The notes under the pieces are model-generated. The model was not told where the DNA came from and searched no databases. It saw nothing but the letters and a program-made list of their open reading frames with translations. Position numbers and translations under genes: made by a program. A stretch of DNA of 64,000 nt, taken from positions 1 through 64,000 of the forward strand of contig NZ_JAMTCK010000008.1 of the NCBI RefSeq assembly GCF_024171785.1. The letters run 5' to 3'. Of this stretch, positions 34,160 through 42,186 are shown one piece after another. The DNA is from Goodfellowiella coeruleoviolacea (lineage in GTDB: Bacteria > Actinomycetota > Actinomycetes > Mycobacteriales > Pseudonocardiaceae). Each line of letters begins with the position of its first letter. Positions within the stretch are counted from its first letter, which is position 1.

Positions 34160-35155
34160 GTGCCTGTCATCACCTATCGCCAAGCGCTGCGCGACACCCT
34201 GCGCGCCGAACTGGCCCGTGACCCGTCGGTGTTCCTCATGGGCGAGGAGATCGGCGTGTTCGAGGGCTCCTACAAGATCACCGCTGGACTGCTCGACGAG
34301 TTCGGCGAGCGCCGGGTCCGCGACACCCCCATCGCCGAGGAGGGGTTCGTGGGCGCCGCGGTGGGCGCGGCCATGCTGGGCCTGCGGCCGGTCGTCGAGA
34401 TCATGACGATCAACTTCTCGCTGCTCGCGCTGGACCAGATCGTCAACCACGCCGCCAAGATCCACGGCATGTTCGGCGGCCAGTGCCGGGTGCCGATGGT
34501 CATCCGCACGCCGGGCGGCGGCGGCCAGCAACTGGCCGCGACCCACTCGCAGAACGTGGAGCTGTACTACGCGTTCGTGCCCGGCCTGAAGGTGGTCGCG
34601 CCGAGCACGCCCGCCGACGCCAGAGCCCTGCTGCTGGCCGCCATCCGGGACGACGATCCCGTGCTGTTCCTGGAGAACCTCGCCCTGTACAACGTGAAGG
34701 GCGAGGTCGACGAGTCCGCCGGGCCGGCGGAGATCGGCCGGGCCGCGGTGGTGCGGCCGGGCACCGACATCACCCTGATCGGATACTCCCGGATGGCCGC
34801 GGTGGCGGTCGAGGTCGCCGAGCGGCTGGCCGCCGAGGACGGCGTCGACGCCGAGGTGATCGACCTGCGCAGCCTGCGCCCGCTGGACCGGCGGACCATT
34901 GTCGAGTCGGTGCGCCGGACCAACTGCGCGGTCATCGCCGAGGACGACTGGCTGACCTACGGCATCGGCGCGGAGATCGCGGCCACCCTCCAGGAGGGCG
35001 CGTTCGACTGGCTGGACGCGCCGGTGCGCCGGGTCGCCGCGGCCGAGGTCCCGTTGCCCTACGCCAAGCCGTTGGAACTGGCCGCGCTGCCCTCGGCGGA
35101 GTCACTCGCCACCGCGGTCCGGCAGACTCTCGACGCGGTCGCCCGGCGTCGTTAG
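34160..35155 (+). CDS. 2-oxoacid dehydrogenase E1 beta subunit
   Basis: 331 aa from GTG 34160, 14 bp after E1 alpha. Family motifs: FLMGEEIGVFEGSYKITAGL, DTPIAEEGFVGAAVGAAMLG, and PGGGGQQLAATHSQ, plus the C-terminal transketolase domain with VIDLRSLRPLDRRTIVESV. It pairs with E1 alpha to form the heterotetrameric thiamine-dependent dehydrogenase that feeds the lipoyl E2. Confidence 0.93.
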   Translation: MPVITYRQALRDTLRAELARDPSVFLMGEEIGVFEGSYKITAGLLDEFGERRVRDTPIAEEGFVGAAVGAAMLGLRPVVEIMTINFSLLALDQIVNHAAKIHGMFGGQCRVPMVIRTPGGGGQQLAATHSQNVELYYAFVPGLKVVAPSTPADARALLLAAIRDDDPVLFLENLALYNVKGEVDESAGPAEIGRAAVVRPGTDITLIGYSRMAAVAVEVAERLAAEDGVDAEVIDLRSLRPLDRRTIVESVRRTNCAVIAEDDWLTYGIGAEIAATLQEGAFDWLDAPVRRVAAAEVPLPYAKPLELAALPSAESLATAVRQTLDAVARRR

Positions 35156-35165
35156 GAGGAACAGC

Positions 35166-36563
35166 GTGACCGAGATCGCCATGCCCAGACTGTCCGACAC
35201 CATGGAAGAAGGTGTCATCGTCGCGTGGCACAAGCGGGTCGGCGACCACGTCGACCGGGGCGAGGTCCTGGTCGAGATCGAGACCGACAAGGCCGTCATG
35301 GAGTTCGAGTCCTACGAGTCGGGGGTGCTGCGGCAGGTCCTCGCCGAGGAGGGCGCGACCGTTGCCATCGGCGCGCCGATCGCGGTGCTCGGCAACGGCT
35401 CGCCGGACAGCGGCTCGCCCGACCCGGCCGGCGGGCCCGCGCGGCCAGCTGCGGCCACACCGGAAGCAGAGCCGGTCACTGTGGACAGTGCACAGCGGAC
35501 CGCGACCGCCCCGGCACCGGTCCCGCCGGCCCAGGCCGCCGACCGGTTCCGGGCCTCGCCCCTGGCCCGCCGGGTGGCCAGGGACCTGGGGGTGGATCTG
35601 GCCACCGTGCCCGGCAGCGGTCCGGGCGGCCGGGTCACCAGGGCTGACGTGGTGGCCGCGGCGAGCCGAGCCACCCCGGCCGCCGAACCGACCGGCCCTG
35701 CCGAACCCACTGGGCTGGCCGAATCCACTGGGCTGGCCGAACCGGTTGCACCGGAGCGGACCGAGGCACCGGTCGCGCCGCGCGGGGAGCGCGCCGGGGT
35801 GGGAGTTCCGGCGCGCCCCGGGCGACAGTGGGACCACCGCCGGCCGGCCGGGGTGCCGGACGAGCCCGAACCGCCCCGGGAGATCCCGCTGACCAGGGTC
35901 CGGCGCGTCACCGCGCGCCGGCTGACCGAGAGCATGCGCGAGGCACCGCACTTCTACGTGACGCGCACGGTGGACGTGGGCGAGCTGCTCGCCTTCCGCG
36001 CCCAGCTCAACGCCAGGACGGCCGCGGCCGGGGGCACCGGCAAGGTGAGCGTCAACGACCTGGTGCTCAAGGCGTGCGCCACCGCGTTGCGGGCGCATCC
36101 CGAGGTGAACGTGTCCTTCGCCGGGGACAAAATCCTTGCCCACCAACGGATTCACCTCGGCATGGCGGTGGCGGCGGAGAACGGGTTGGTGGTCGCGGTG
36201 ATCCGGGACGCCGACCGCAAGAGCATCACCGAGATCGCGGCGGAATCCCGGGAACTGGCCGGCCGCGCGCGCGAGGGCCGACTCCACGCGGCGGAGATGA
36301 GCGGCAGCACGTTCACGGTGAGCAACCTCGGTCCGTTCGGAGTGGACTCGTTCACCGCGGTGATCAACCCACCCGAGGCGGCGATCCTGGCCGTGGGCGC
36401 GGTGCGGGAGGTGCCGGTGGTGCGGGACGGCGCACTGGTGGTGGGGCAGACCATGACCGCCACCCTGTCGGTCGATCACCGCGCACTGGACGGCGCCGTG
36501 GCCGCCGCGTTCGTCCGGACGCTGGCGGTGCTGCTCGCCGATCCACTCCGGATTGTCGCCTGA
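35166..36563 (+). CDS. 2-oxoacid dehydrogenase E2 (dihydrolipoamide acyltransferase)
   Basis: 465 aa from GTG 35166, AGGAGG upstream. One lipoyl domain (about 1-78) with the lipoylated lysine in ETDKAVMEFE; a Pro/Ala linker; a peripheral-subunit-binding domain (RASPLARRVARDLGVDL, GSGPGGRVTRADV); a second linker with TGLAESTGLAEP repeats; and the acyltransferase core with the DHRALDG catalytic motif. It takes the acyl group from E1 and passes it to CoA. The last codons and stop are the seed of an 18-bp tandem repeat. Confidence 0.94.
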   Translation: MTEIAMPRLSDTMEEGVIVAWHKRVGDHVDRGEVLVEIETDKAVMEFESYESGVLRQVLAEEGATVAIGAPIAVLGNGSPDSGSPDPAGGPARPAAATPEAEPVTVDSAQRTATAPAPVPPAQAADRFRASPLARRVARDLGVDLATVPGSGPGGRVTRADVVAAASRATPAAEPTGPAEPTGLAESTGLAEPVAPERTEAPVAPRGERAGVGVPARPGRQWDHRRPAGVPDEPEPPREIPLTRVRRVTARRLTESMREAPHFYVTRTVDVGELLAFRAQLNARTAAAGGTGKVSVNDLVLKACATALRAHPEVNVSFAGDKILAHQRIHLGMAVAAENGLVVAVIRDADRKSITEIAAESRELAGRAREGRLHAAEMSGSTFTVSNLGPFGVDSFTAVINPPEAAILAVGAVREVPVVRDGALVVGQTMTATLSVDHRALDGAVAAAFVRTLAVLLADPLRIVA

Positions 36564-36625
36564 GAACGGATGGTCAGCTGAGAACGGATGGTCAGCTGAG
36601 AACGGATTGTCGGCTGAGAATAAGG
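36561..36625 (+). repeat. 18-bp tandem repeat starting at the E2 stop codon
   Basis: TGAGAACGGATGGTCAGC at 36561-36578 and 36579-36596, a variant TGAGAACGGATTGTCGGC at 36597-36614, then a partial TGAGAATAAG. The preceding coding bases (CGGATTGTCGCC) look like a fourth, diverged unit. The 18-bp period keeps TGA in the same frame in every unit. Confidence 0.85.
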
Positions 36626-36709
36626 GAAAAGCCGATCGGGAAAGGAAGAAACGGGCGCTCGACCGTCGATAGTGGACAGTAGGGCCGCGCGGTCGGTCCG
36701 GGGTCCGCC

Positions 36710-36747
36710 GGGTTGTGGCCCGCCAGGGTGGCGGCGGGCCACAACCC
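36710..36747. terminator. 15-bp perfect hairpin between E2 and DUF397 genes
   Basis: GGGTTGTGGCCCGCC (36710-36724), 8-nt loop, GGCGGGCCACAACCC (36733-36747). It lies between convergent genes and could end both transcripts. Confidence 0.65.
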
Positions 36748-36768
36748 ACTCCGTGGTGCGCGGTCGGA

Positions 36769-36990
36769 TCAGGCCCGGATCTGGCCAACCCGGGCGGCAC
36801 TCAGGAATCGGTCGATCTCGGTGCAGCCGAAGAGCAGTGCTGGTCCGGCTGGGTTCTTCGAGTCACGCACGGCGGTTCGGCCGGGCAGGTGTGCCAGCTC
36901 AACGCAGTTGTTGTTCGGTGCGCTGTGGCTGCTCTTACGCCACCGAGCAATGCTCAGGTCGATCAACGCCTGGTACCCCTTCTTGTTCAT
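36769..36990 (-). CDS. DUF397 protein
   Basis: 73 aa from ATG 36990; its ATG overlaps the stop of the upstream Scr1-type regulator (ATGA). DUF397 signature: ARWRKSSHSAPNNNCVELAH, then TAVRDSKNP and FLSAAR. The upstream frame extension is not conserved. It is the usual partner of the HTH-DUF5753 regulator, probably controlling morphology or secondary metabolism, though the biochemical role is unknown. Confidence 0.92.
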   Translation of the reverse strand: MNKKGYQALIDLSIARWRKSSHSAPNNNCVELAHLPGRTAVRDSKNPAGPALLFGCTEIDRFLSAARVGQIRA

Positions 36991-37850
36991 TCGGCGTCGA
37001 GATCGGCGGCGATCCTCCTGATGAGATCCGCGGACTCGGGCGCGCCCAGTGCTGCGTCGCGCAGGTCCTCGAACGTCCGGGTGTACTGGTGGACTTCCGC
37101 CTGATCCTCGACCCACGATCCGCCCCCGAGGTGTTCTCGGTAGACCGTGGTCGGATCCTCTGGATCCGTGAACGACAAGATAGTGAACGCCCCGTGCATT
37201 GTGGCGTAGGCCCCTGCGCCGAATGGCAGAATCTGAATTACGATGTTCGAGCGTTTGCCCAGGTCAAGAAGCTTGTATAGCTGTTCGCGCATAACCTCGC
37301 GGCCACCGACCACTCGGCGTAACGCAGATTCATCCACGATCGTGTGTAGCTGAACCGGGTTGTCATTCGTGAGGCGCTGCTGTCTGACCTTTCGAGCTTC
37401 GACTGCCCGGTTCGCGCTGATTGACGTTGGGAAGTGTTTGGCCGCCGCGTGCAGCGCCCGCGTGTACCGCTCGGTCTGGAGCAGACCCGGCACGAGCAGG
37501 ATGTCGACCGCCTGGATCAGTCGGGCGTCCGCCTCCAGTTCGACGAAGCTGCGGAACTTCTCGGTCAGCGCGTCGGCGTAGCGCGACCACAGACTCTTCT
37601 GCCTGGACTCCTCCCAGGCGCGCAGGATCTGGTGTCGCTGCTGGTCGGTGGCCTGGTAGTAGCCGAGAAGCGCCTCCAGCTCGGCGAGCTTCATGCCCAC
37701 CTCGCCGTTCTCCATTCGGCTGATCTTGGGCTGTGAACACTTCAGTCGGGCGGCGGCCTCTTCCGAAGTCTTCCCTGCGGCGCTTCGTAGGTCCCGGACC
37801 ATCTTGCCGACCCGCCGCAACCGGGTGCGCGTGCCTCTCCGCGGTGGCAT
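36987..37850 (-). CDS. Scr1-type regulator: HTH_31 + DUF5753
   Basis: 287 aa from ATG 37850. AGGAGG lies 7 nt upstream of that ATG but would abut the in-frame ATG at 37856, so 37850 is the better start. The XRE-like HTH (about 12-70) has LKCSQPKISRMENGEVGMKL; the DUF5753 domain (about 95-280) includes LVPGLLQTERYTRALH, ALRRVVGGREVMREQLYKLL and FGAGAYATMHGAFTIL. These regulators pair with DUF397 proteins and often act in development of filamentous actinomycetes. Intact counterpart of the broken copy at 11760-12103. Confidence 0.92.
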   Translation of the reverse strand: MPPRRGTRTRLRRVGKMVRDLRSAAGKTSEEAAARLKCSQPKISRMENGEVGMKLAELEALLGYYQATDQQRHQILRAWEESRQKSLWSRYADALTEKFRSFVELEADARLIQAVDILLVPGLLQTERYTRALHAAAKHFPTSISANRAVEARKVRQQRLTNDNPVQLHTIVDESALRRVVGGREVMREQLYKLLDLGKRSNIVIQILPFGAGAYATMHGAFTILSFTDPEDPTTVYREHLGGGSWVEDQAEVHQYTRTFEDLRDAALGAPESADLIRRIAADLDAE

Positions 37851-38217
37851 CGCCATCCTCCTGGTGATCGGGACGGGCGCACTCTACTGGAGTCGCCGCC
37901 CCGGACATGTCACACGATAGTGGAATTGAACCAAATGAATATGCAGGTTTAATCTGAACGTGCGCGGTGGGGCAGGGTAGTTCCCCTCCTTGTCTCGCGG
38001 TTCTGTCCCACCGTGCGCCAAGCAGCGACGGACCGGAATTCAGCCTGTCCTCCCTTCCGAATCCGGTCCGTCGCTCCAGCTCACCGGCTGGGTGGGGGTG
38101 ACCGGCCCGCTGAAAGGGCGCTGAATCACAAAGGGAGATGCCGACACTTGGCGTACTTGGCCGAGTGGGGGTGATGCCTTAAGTTTATAGATATTCCGGA
38201 AAGAAAGGGTTGGTGCA
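37851..38217. other. 367-bp gap, no gene seen
   Basis: It is divergent between the Scr1 regulator and the small protein at 38218 and has AT-rich patches around 37915-37965 and 38178-38195, as expected for promoters. No promoter or operator could be assigned with confidence. Confidence 0.4.
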
Positions 38218-38457
38218 ATGTCCGGAACATTTCGCTGGTGGCCCGTGGACGGGGGCAGACACGCTGTTCCCGGTGAACTTGGGCCCGGCAACGAGGGTGA
38301 GACGCTGTGCCGGCACCCGGTGGTCATGGTGGACCGCGAGCCGACCAAGCGGGAGTGGCTGTGGCCCACGTGCCTGGTCTGCTACGAGGCGGCCAGGGCG
38401 CGCCGGCACGTGGCACTGGAACCGTCGAACGTCGGGTTGACCCGAGGCAGCGGCTGA
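38218..38457 (+). CDS. Small zinc-finger-like protein
   Basis: 79 aa; AAAGGG lies 8 nt before the ATG. It has FRWWPVDGGRHAVPGELGPG, then ETLCRH and LWPTCLVCYEAARARRHV, giving Cys-His and Cys-x2-Cys pairs that could hold one zinc ion. I have seen similar short proteins described as zinc-finger proteins next to Scr1/DUF397 loci in Pseudonocardiaceae. It is divergent from the Scr1-DUF397 pair. Function unknown. Confidence 0.72.
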   Translation: MSGTFRWWPVDGGRHAVPGELGPGNEGETLCRHPVVMVDREPTKREWLWPTCLVCYEAARARRHVALEPSNVGLTRGSG

Positions 38458-38780
38458 CGTCATGTACCGACTCTGCCGACCTGGACGAGGCCCGGACGCA
38501 GCGGTTGGCTACCGCCGTTCGGGTGCGGTTTGCCGGTCGGCGCCGATCCGGTGCGGGGACTGGCCGTGCCTGATCCTTGTTGCTGCACCAAGCGATTGAA
38601 CCACCGATGCCGATCTGGATCACGCTTCCGCCGAACGGGGTAGGAACCCGGTTCACCCCGTGTCGCACGCCGCGCCGCCAGCACGGTCCCGCCCGGTACC
38701 CGCACCCCGCCTGACCGCGCGCCCGCCCGATCACCCCCCCGCCCGACCGCGACCCCGCCCGACCGCACCGAGGTGGCCCG
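38458..38780. other. 323-bp gap, no gene seen
   Basis: Between the small zinc-finger-like gene and the PAS gene. The right part (38690-38770) is a C-rich stretch with repeated CCCGCCCGACCGC-like units, of low complexity. No coding frame is convincing. Confidence 0.4.
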
Positions 38781-39221
38781 ATGAGCACGGCCGAGGCAAT
38801 GCCGAACCGACACCGGGTGGCCCGGGCGCTCCGGCTCAGCACGCAGCGCTTCCGCGCGGTGTTCTCCTGCTCGACCATTGGCATCGCCGTGACCGACCTG
38901 GACGGTCGCTGGGTGGCGGCCAACACCGCGCTCGACGAGATCCTCGGCCACGACCTCGCCCCCGACCGCGTGCTGGTCGATCTGCTCCACCCCGATGACG
39001 CCGACCTGCTCGCCGCCGCCTACCAGCGGGTGGCCAGCGGCCAGGTGAGCCGCTCGCGCGAGCGGTACCGGCTGGTGCGCGCCACCGGTGAACTGGTCTG
39101 GGTGGTGCTGACCGTGTCACTGCTGCCCAGCACCGGACACGGGCCGGCCTACCACGTGACCCTGGTCGAGCCCAGGGCGGAACTGGTGCCGCTGCCCGGT
39201 GGCCGGTCCGGGGCGCGCTGA
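38781..39221 (+). CDS. Stand-alone PAS-domain protein
   Basis: 146 aa; GAGGTGG precedes the ATG. Residues about 20-132 form one PAS domain: LSTQRFRAVFSCSTIGIAVT, DLDGRWVAANTALDEILGHD, LHPDDADLLAAAYQRV and the C-terminal strand ELVWVVLTVSLLP. There is no output domain, membrane segment or HTH. It closely resembles the PAS domain of the GGDEF protein at 21062 in layout. It may sense a small molecule and act by binding a partner; none is evident nearby. The stop region is tandemly repeated. Confidence 0.8.
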   Translation: MSTAEAMPNRHRVARALRLSTQRFRAVFSCSTIGIAVTDLDGRWVAANTALDEILGHDLAPDRVLVDLLHPDDADLLAAAYQRVASGQVSRSRERYRLVRATGELVWVVLTVSLLPSTGHGPAYHVTLVEPRAELVPLPGGRSGAR

Positions 39222-39268
39222 GGGTGGTGCACTGAAGGGGGCGCGCTGAGGGTGGCGCGCTGAGGGTT
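39213..39268 (+). repeat. Short tandem repeat at the PAS gene stop
   Basis: GCGCGCTGAGGGTGG occurs at 39213-39227 and 39241-39255, and CGCGCTGAGGGT again at 39256-39267. Units contain the stop TGA, as in the E2 repeat at 36561. Confidence 0.75.
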
Positions 39269-40154
39269 ACGCCCCGGTCGCGTCGCCGTCCGGTGCCTCG
39301 CCGGCGGTCGGCCGGTGGTCCAGCAGCGGCAACAGCATGGGCCGCTGCTCCGGCGGTAAGTGCCGCGCGTAGTGCTCGTGCAGGCCGCGCCGGGCCAGCC
39401 GGGCCGCGGTGTCACCGTCGCCGGCGCGGATCGCCTCGAACACCGCGGTGTGGTGGTGCAGTGCGGCGCGCGCCAGCGCGCGCTGGTCGTCGGCCCCGGC
39501 CGGGCTGTCGGCGAGCAGGGTGGCCACCACGTCCCGCACCACCGCCGCGCACACCCGCAGCAGCGCGTTGCCGCTCGCCCTGGTCACCGCGTCGCGGAAG
39601 GCCGCCTCGGCGCGGCTGAACCCGGTGGGGCCGCACTCCGGGGTGCCGCGCTCGGCACTCGCGCGCATCGCCGCCAGCGCGGCGGCCAGCTCGGTCAGGT
39701 GCTCGTCCGTGCGCAGCCGCGCGGCCAGCAGGTTCGCCGTGCTCTCCAGCACCATCCGGAACTGCACCAGCTCGCCGAGGCTGAGCGCGTCGGTCCGGGC
39801 CAGGCGGGTCATGCTCTGCAGCAGCGGTTCGGTGGACGGCGCGAGCACCTCGGGGCCGCGCGGGTCACCGGGGCGGGACCGCACCATGCCGTTGCTCTGC
39901 AGCACGCGCAGCGCCTCCCGCACCGACGAGCGGCCCACCCCGAACTGGATCATCAGGTCGCGTTCGCTGGGCAGGTGCTGGCCGGGCCGCAGCTGCCCGG
40001 TGAAGATGGCCTCCTCGACCTGTTCGACGATCCGTTCATAGGCCCGGACCGGACTGACCCGCTCGAACCGAACCTCGCGCTGGTCACCGCGAACCTCGTC
40101 CGGCAACTCACTACTCCGCTCTTGTTGGCGCCCCTCAGGTAGCGATTCACCCAT
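39267..40154 (-). CDS. GntR-family regulator, FCD subfamily, of the amide-uptake operon
   Basis: 295 aa from ATG 40154; the frame upstream to 40280 is not conserved-looking. After a charged leader, the winged HTH (about 35-100) has VRAYERIVEQVEEAIFTGQL, PSERDLMIQFGVGRSSVREA; the FCD domain fills the rest with FRMVLESTANLLAARL and metal-site histidines (LHHHTAVFEAI). It is divergent from the ABC transporter-aldehyde dehydrogenase-amidase operon. That gap holds TGGTCAGACCA, an exact match to the FCD consensus TNGTNNNACNA, so this protein very likely controls the operon. Confidence 0.9.
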   Translation of the reverse strand: MGESLPEGRQQERSSELPDEVRGDQREVRFERVSPVRAYERIVEQVEEAIFTGQLRPGQHLPSERDLMIQFGVGRSSVREALRVLQSNGMVRSRPGDPRGPEVLAPSTEPLLQSMTRLARTDALSLGELVQFRMVLESTANLLAARLRTDEHLTELAAALAAMRASAERGTPECGPTGFSRAEAAFRDAVTRASGNALLRVCAAVVRDVVATLLADSPAGADDQRALARAALHHHTAVFEAIRAGDGDTAARLARRGLHEHYARHLPPEQRPMLLPLLDHRPTAGEAPDGDATGA

Positions 40155-40170
40155 CTGGCCGGATGCGAAC

Positions 40171-40205
40171 GTACAACCCGTGCCGCCGGAAAGTACAACT
40201 CGTGC
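40171..40205. promoter_or_regulatory. Direct repeats GTACAAC(C/T)CGTGC upstream of GntR
   Basis: GTACAACCCGTGC (40171-40183) and GTACAACTCGTGC (40193-40205) are 22 bp apart, two helical turns. They lie just upstream of the GntR start at 40154 and may be a regulator site or part of its promoter. Confidence 0.4.
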
Positions 40206-40325
40206 GTTCGCTCGGGCAAACGGACGTTCTGGGCGGTATGGGCGTGAACAGGGGGTTCGCCGGTACCGCTGCTTGACCACCGGTGGTGGGAGTGCCAGGC
40301 TCGGCCACCACGTCCGTCCGGCCTA

Positions 40326-40338
40326 CTGGTCAGACCAG
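40326..40338. promoter_or_regulatory. GntR/FCD operator CTGGTCAGACCAG
   Basis: A perfect 13-bp inverted repeat whose core TGGTCAGACCA fits the published FadR-subfamily consensus TNGTNNNACNA. It lies in the 320-bp divergent gap between the GntR gene and the transporter operon, which otherwise shows no gene. Confidence 0.65.
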
Positions 40339-40474
40339 TTCGTCGGACGGAACACCTGCCGGTGGTGGCCAGCGGCACGGGCTGGCACCACCCAGGTCGA
40401 GGCGGTAGACAACGGTGGAGGCGACAGCGGAGCGGCGGAACAGCTGAGCGGCAGTGCGGGAGGGTGGGCGCGCG

Positions 40475-42169
40475 GTGACAGCGAGGGTGCGGCGCGGCGA
40501 GCGCCAGCGAACGCGAACCGGCTGGCCGGGCCTGGTGGGGGCCGGGACAACGGCGACCAGGGCAGCGGCGCCGAGGGCAGCGGCGACCAAGGCAGGGGCA
40601 GCCAGGGCAGGGGCAGCCGGGTCGGCGGGAACCGGGGCACGCGCGCGATCGGGCGGCCCGCCCCGGCGACGCCGTGTCGCACTGGCCGCGCTGCTGGCCG
40701 GCGCGCTGGCCGTGGCGGGCTCGGGGTGTTCGGCCGGGTCGACCGCGACCGCCAGCCGCGGCCCGGACGCGATCAGCATCGGCTTCACCGCTGAACCGGC
40801 CAACCTGGACTTCACCCACACCGACGGCGCGGCCATCCCGCAGGCCCTGCTCTACAACGTCTACCAGGGCCTGGTGCGACTGGACCAGCACGGCAAGATC
40901 CAGCCGCTGCTGGCCGAGTCGTGGACGCTGAGCCAGGACCGCACCGTGTACGACTTCCACCTGCGGGCCGGCGTGCGGTTCAGCAACGGCGCGCCGTTCA
41001 CCGCCGAGGACGTCCGGTTCAGCGTCGAGCGGGTGCGCACCGACTGGACCATCTCGCTGAAGTCCGCGATGGACGTGGTGGACCACGTCGAGGTGGTCTC
41101 GCCGACCCGCGCCAGGGTGGTGCTGAGCCGGCCGAGCAACAACTGGCTGTTCGCCATGGCCGGCCGCCTCGGCGCGATGTTCAGCCCCACCGGCGTGGCC
41201 GACCTGGCCAACACCCCGGTGGGCACCGGCCCCTACCAGGTGGTTCAGCACACCCGGGGCGACTCCATCGTGCTGGCCGCCAACCCCGGCTACTGGGGGC
41301 CGCCCCCCACCTACACCACGGTGGTGCTCAAGTACTTCAAGGACGCCACCGCGCTGACCAACGCCCTGCTCAGCAACGGCATCGACGTGATCAGCGCGGT
41401 GACAACGCCCGAGCAGGTGCCCCGGCTGGAACACGACACCCGGTTCCAGGTCATCCAGGGCACCACCACCGGCGAGGTGGTGCTGGCGTTCAACAACGCC
41501 CGGCCGCCACTGCACGACGTGCGGGTGCGCCAGGCGCTGACCTACGCCATCGACCGCAGGGCGCTGCTGGACGTGGTGTGGGCGGGGCGGGGCACGCTGA
41601 TCGGCAGCATGGTGCCGCCGACCGACCCCTGGTACGAGGACCTGTCCGGGGCCTACCCGCACGACCCGGACCGGGCCCGCGCGCTGTTGGCCGAGGCCGG
41701 CCAGACCGGGCTGACCCTGCGGCTGCGCGTGCCCAACCTGCCGTACGCGGTCTCGGCCGCGCAGGTGGTCAAGTCCGACCTGGGCCGGGTCGGGGTGGGC
41801 GTGGACATCGAGCCGCTGGACTTCCCGGCGGTGTGGCTCAAGCAGGTCTTCACCGACCACGACTACGACCTGTCGATCATCCAGCACGTGGAGAACCGGG
41901 ACATCACCACCTTCGGCAACCCCCGGTACTACTGGGGCTACGACAACCCGGAGGTCGCCAGGCTGCTGGCCGAGGCGGACCAGGGCAGCGAGGCCGAGCA
42001 GGTCGAGGACATGCGCCGGGTGGCCCGCACGCTCAGCGACGACGCCGCGGCCGACTGGCTGTTCCTGCTGCCCAACGTGGTCGCCGCCAAGAAGCGGGTC
42101 ACCGGGCTGGCGGTGAACCAGGTGGGCGACTCGTTCGACCTGACCGCGCTGGGCCGGGCCGCCGGGTAG
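40475..42169 (+). CDS. ABC transporter solute-binding lipoprotein (family 5, peptide/opine/nickel)
   Basis: 564 aa from GTG 40475 (GGGAGGG about 10 nt upstream). A 60-residue Arg/Ala/Gly-rich leader is unusual and may mean the true start is later. A signal sequence PPRRRRVALAALLAGALAVA then ends in GSGC, a likely lipoprotein site. The mature part is an SBP_bac_5 protein: ISIGFTAEPANLDFTHTDGA, LAESWTLSQDRTVYDFHLRA and VRQALTYAIDRRALLDVVWA. It should capture a peptide-like or amide ligand outside the cell for the permeases that follow, 17 bp downstream. Confidence 0.9.
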   Translation: MTARVRRGERQRTRTGWPGLVGAGTTATRAAAPRAAATKAGAARAGAAGSAGTGARARSGGPPRRRRVALAALLAGALAVAGSGCSAGSTATASRGPDAISIGFTAEPANLDFTHTDGAAIPQALLYNVYQGLVRLDQHGKIQPLLAESWTLSQDRTVYDFHLRAGVRFSNGAPFTAEDVRFSVERVRTDWTISLKSAMDVVDHVEVVSPTRARVVLSRPSNNWLFAMAGRLGAMFSPTGVADLANTPVGTGPYQVVQHTRGDSIVLAANPGYWGPPPTYTTVVLKYFKDATALTNALLSNGIDVISAVTTPEQVPRLEHDTRFQVIQGTTTGEVVLAFNNARPPLHDVRVRQALTYAIDRRALLDVVWAGRGTLIGSMVPPTDPWYEDLSGAYPHDPDRARALLAEAGQTGLTLRLRVPNLPYAVSAAQVVKSDLGRVGVGVDIEPLDFPAVWLKQVFTDHDYDLSIIQHVENRDITTFGNPRYYWGYDNPEVARLLAEADQGSEAEQVEDMRRVARTLSDDAAADWLFLLPNVVAAKKRVTGLAVNQVGDSFDLTALGRAAG

Positions 42170-42186
42170 CCGGAGGGGGATGAGAC

